From Nostoc sp. 'Peltigera membranacea cyanobiont' 210A (GTDB lineage: Bacteria > Cyanobacteriota > Cyanobacteriia > Cyanobacteriales > Nostocaceae), in contig NZ_NOLJ01000001.1 of NCBI RefSeq assembly GCF_002246015.1, positions 282,096-346,095 on the forward strand: a stretch of 64,000 bases of DNA, written 5' to 3'. Positions 62,137 to 64,000 of this stretch are shown here, in pieces. Position numbers and translations under genes: made by a program. The notes beneath the pieces are model-generated. The model searched no databases, had not been told where the DNA came from, and was given only the letters and a program-made list of their open reading frames with translations. How positions within the stretch are numbered: the stretch's first letter is position 1; each line of letters opens with the position of its first letter.

Positions 62137-64000
62137 TCAAGCGATCATTCCCTTTTCGATGTTATCTGTGCCAGTGCGAACCTCATCAAGATTTTCCGGT
62201 AGAAATCCACCCGCTTGCATTTTCCATAACCTGTAGTAAGCACCGCCGAGTGCCAGCAGTTTGGCGTGGGAACCATCTTCGATAATCCGACCTTTGTCGA
62301 ACACCAAAATTCTATCTAGATGGACGATGGTAGATAATCGATGAGCTACTACGATCACCGTTTTCCCATTCATTGCTAAGTCGAGGGTATCCTGGATTGC
62401 TTTTTCGGTAATTGAATCGAGGCTTGAGGTGGCTTCATCTAAAATCAGAATCGGCGCATCTTTGAGGATTACCCGCGCGATCACAATGCGCTGTCTTTGC
62501 CCCCCAGACAACTTAACGCCACGTTCGCCTACCAGAGAATTGTAACCATCCTTACTTTGGACGATGAAATCGTGAGCATGAGCCTTTCGCGAAGCCTCAA
62601 TTACTTCCTCATCGGTTGCATCCAAGCGTCCATAACGAATATTTTCTAGCAAAGTGCGATGGAACAGAGACGGATCTTGGGGAATTAAGCTGATCTGAGC
62701 GTGTAAAGCATCCTGAGTCATATCTCGAATATCGACTCCATCAATGATAATCTGTCCAGATTGTGGGTCGAATAAACGCAGAATCAGATTGACAAAGGTG
62801 GATTTTCCAGAACCGGACAAGCCCACCAGTCCGATACGTTGTCCCGCTTGGATGGTGACAGAAAGGTTGTTGAAAACTTTCTTCTCATCTGTGTAGTTGA
62901 AATTCACCCGCCGAAACTCAATCTTACCTTGAGTGATTGAGTGGGCGATCGCTTTCTCGCGATCGACCAATTCGTGGGGTTGAACGATGGTGAAAACACC
63001 ATTGGCGACATTACCAACGTGTTCAAAAAATTCCAGAAAGCGGCGGCTCAAATTACGCGCTTCACTGATGATCAACAGTGATAAGCTAGTTGCTACAACG
63101 AAATCAGCAGTAGCGATCGCTCCTTGACTCCAAAGAGAGAGTGAGTAATACAGGGTGCTGATTTTCAGAATGGCTGCTGAGATGAACTGAAACCAGCGAA
63201 TTCGCTCCGAGTACCAGTTGGACTCTCTCACGTGTTTGAGTTCGTGCCTTAATTGCTCATTTAAATAACGTCGTTCAAAACCAAAGCGAGCAAATAGTCG
63301 GCTACTAGTGAGATTTGTGACTGTATCTACAATGATGCCAGTTGTCTCACTTCTGGCGGCTGCGGCTTTCCGGGAGTAAAATCGGCAGCGAGTTGCCAGC
63401 CAGAACGAAATACTGATGAAGAGAACTGCCCATATTCCCACGAGTGCAGCCAGTGGAGGATAGGCGCGATACAGTATCGTCGTGGCGACGGAATACACAA
63501 CAATTACTGGCATAAATTCAGTAATCATCATTTGCATCGTCTGGGTAACACCCAGAGAAGTTTCGCTAATCCGATGTGCCAATGCCCCGGAAAAACTGCT
63601 GCTTAAGTAGCGATGTGAATGGTGCTGTAAATAGGCATATAGCGATCGCACTATGTGCTGCCGGTGGATTGGATGGAGGATTGTCTGCAAAAGTCCAGCC
63701 GATCGCCCGAAAACCACTTCACCCACACTCAAGCCGATGAACAGCATCAGGGGTTGCTTCATGGCATCAAAAATCGGCTTGCTGTCGCCCGTTGATCGCG
63801 TCACGCCCCGGATGATCTCGCCAATAGCATAAGGCAACATGATGCCACAAGTTGCGTGTATTACCTCCAGGATCACCATTAACACATACCACCAGCGAAA
63901 CTGGTTAACGAAATACAAAATGAACCGGAATGGAGTTGATGGCAAATCTGGTGCATCAGGGGCACGTTGAAAGGATTTGGATTGTCTGGCCTTTTTCGTC
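62137..64000 (-). CDS. ABC exporter, permease-ATPase fusion (5' end beyond the window)
   Basis: At least 602 residues read from the TTG at 63945, but the frame stays open to the window edge (KKARQSKSFQRAPDAPDLPS upstream), so the true start lies outside. A six-helix transmembrane domain fills the first 310 residues or so (WWYVLMVILEVIHATCG, FIGLSVGEVVFG). The ATPase follows with Walker A GLSGSGKST, signature LSGGQRQRIVIARVI, Walker B ILILDEATSSLDS and switch VVAHRLSTI. It is a half-transporter that acts as a dimer; substrates include lipids, peptides or drugs. The specific cargo is not known. Confidence 0.92.
   Translation of the reverse strand, partial: TKKARQSKSFQRAPDAPDLPSTPFRFILYFVNQFRWWYVLMVILEVIHATCGIMLPYAIGEIIRGVTRSTGDSKPIFDAMKQPLMLFIGLSVGEVVFGRSAGLLQTILHPIHRQHIVRSLYAYLQHHSHRYLSSSFSGALAHRISETSLGVTQTMQMMITEFMPVIVVYSVATTILYRAYPPLAALVGIWAVLFISISFWLATRCRFYSRKAAAARSETTGIIVDTVTNLTSSRLFARFGFERRYLNEQLRHELKHVRESNWYSERIRWFQFISAAILKISTLYYSLSLWSQGAIATADFVVATSLSLLIISEARNLSRRFLEFFEHVGNVANGVFTIVQPHELVDREKAIAHSITQGKIEFRRVNFNYTDEKKVFNNLSVTIQAGQRIGLVGLSGSGKSTFVNLILRLFDPQSGQIIIDGVDIRDMTQDALHAQISLIPQDPSLFHRTLLENIRYGRLDATDEEVIEASRKAHAHDFIVQSKDGYNSLVGERGVKLSGGQRQRIVIARVILKDAPILILDEATSSLDSITEKAIQDTLDLAMNGKTVIVVAHRLSTIVHLDRILVFDKGRIIEDGSHAKLLALGGAYYRLWKMQAGGFLPENLDEVRTGTDNIEKGMIA

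Overview
The window looks like the chromosome (or a large plasmid) of a filamentous, probably heterocyst-forming cyanobacterium of the Nostoc group. The evidence is the very frequent HIP1 octamer GCGATCGC, short tandem repeats such as CCCAGTC and GGGCATT between genes, sucrose synthase, a CpcS/CpcU-type bilin lyase, a PEP-CTERM protein and a subtype I-D CRISPR-Cas locus. No function was confirmed by a database search; calls rest on motifs, length, neighbours and family knowledge.

Layout. 0-15.2 kb is mostly housekeeping: a CNNM/HlyC-type membrane protein, a tRNA with anticodon CAT, pyrE, a two-component system next to two small secreted proteins with duplicated promoters, aspS, a DUF3011 protein, an M16 peptidase, a fructosamine-kinase-like protein and a phosphatase. 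15.4-29.97 kb is a complete subtype I-D CRISPR-Cas island. It holds a divergent WYL regulator, a decayed two-repeat mini-CRISPR, a DUF433/DUF5615 toxin-antitoxin pair, cas10d-csc2-csc1-cas3, a hairpin, a 2OG-Fe(II) oxygenase gene overlapping cas6, then cas4, cas1, cas2, a leader and 26 repeats with 25 spacers. 30-40.6 kb holds an FMN reductase, a Nudix hydrolase, an amino-acid ABC transporter with a fused binding protein and permease, a ketopantoate reductase, an IMPase-like protein, a PEP-CTERM protein and a cobalamin cluster (cbiX-like, cobA, riboswitch, DUF1636, cobK-like). 40.6-50.3 kb has tRNA-His, a 38-residue membrane protein, sucrose synthase, polyphosphate glucokinase, a bilin lyase, a HEAT-repeat protein and an oxidoreductase. 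50.3-64 kb is accessory: a pentapeptide-repeat membrane protein, two low-complexity proteins, an ATPase/TPR gene pair, a decayed parDE, a VapBC-type pair and an ABC exporter that runs off the right edge.

The intergenic DNA is full of small inverted-repeat (MITE-like) elements. One family (ends CAATAC, 93-113 bp) has three copies, each flanked by 10-bp direct repeats; one copy sits directly behind the cas4 stop codon. A second (ends GGTGTACACACAAGTC) has two copies with 9-bp direct repeats. A third (101 bp, ends TACCAATT) has two nearly identical copies in opposite orientation.

The most promising system-level signals are: (1) the mini-CRISPR with degenerate repeats between the WYL gene and the toxin-antitoxin pair, arranged like guide-RNA cas autoregulators or CreA-type RNAs; (2) the oxygenase in the I-D operon; (3) the ATPase plus TPR pair with nine almost identical 40-residue repeats; (4) the two-component system with twin promoters carrying the same three-half-site operator.
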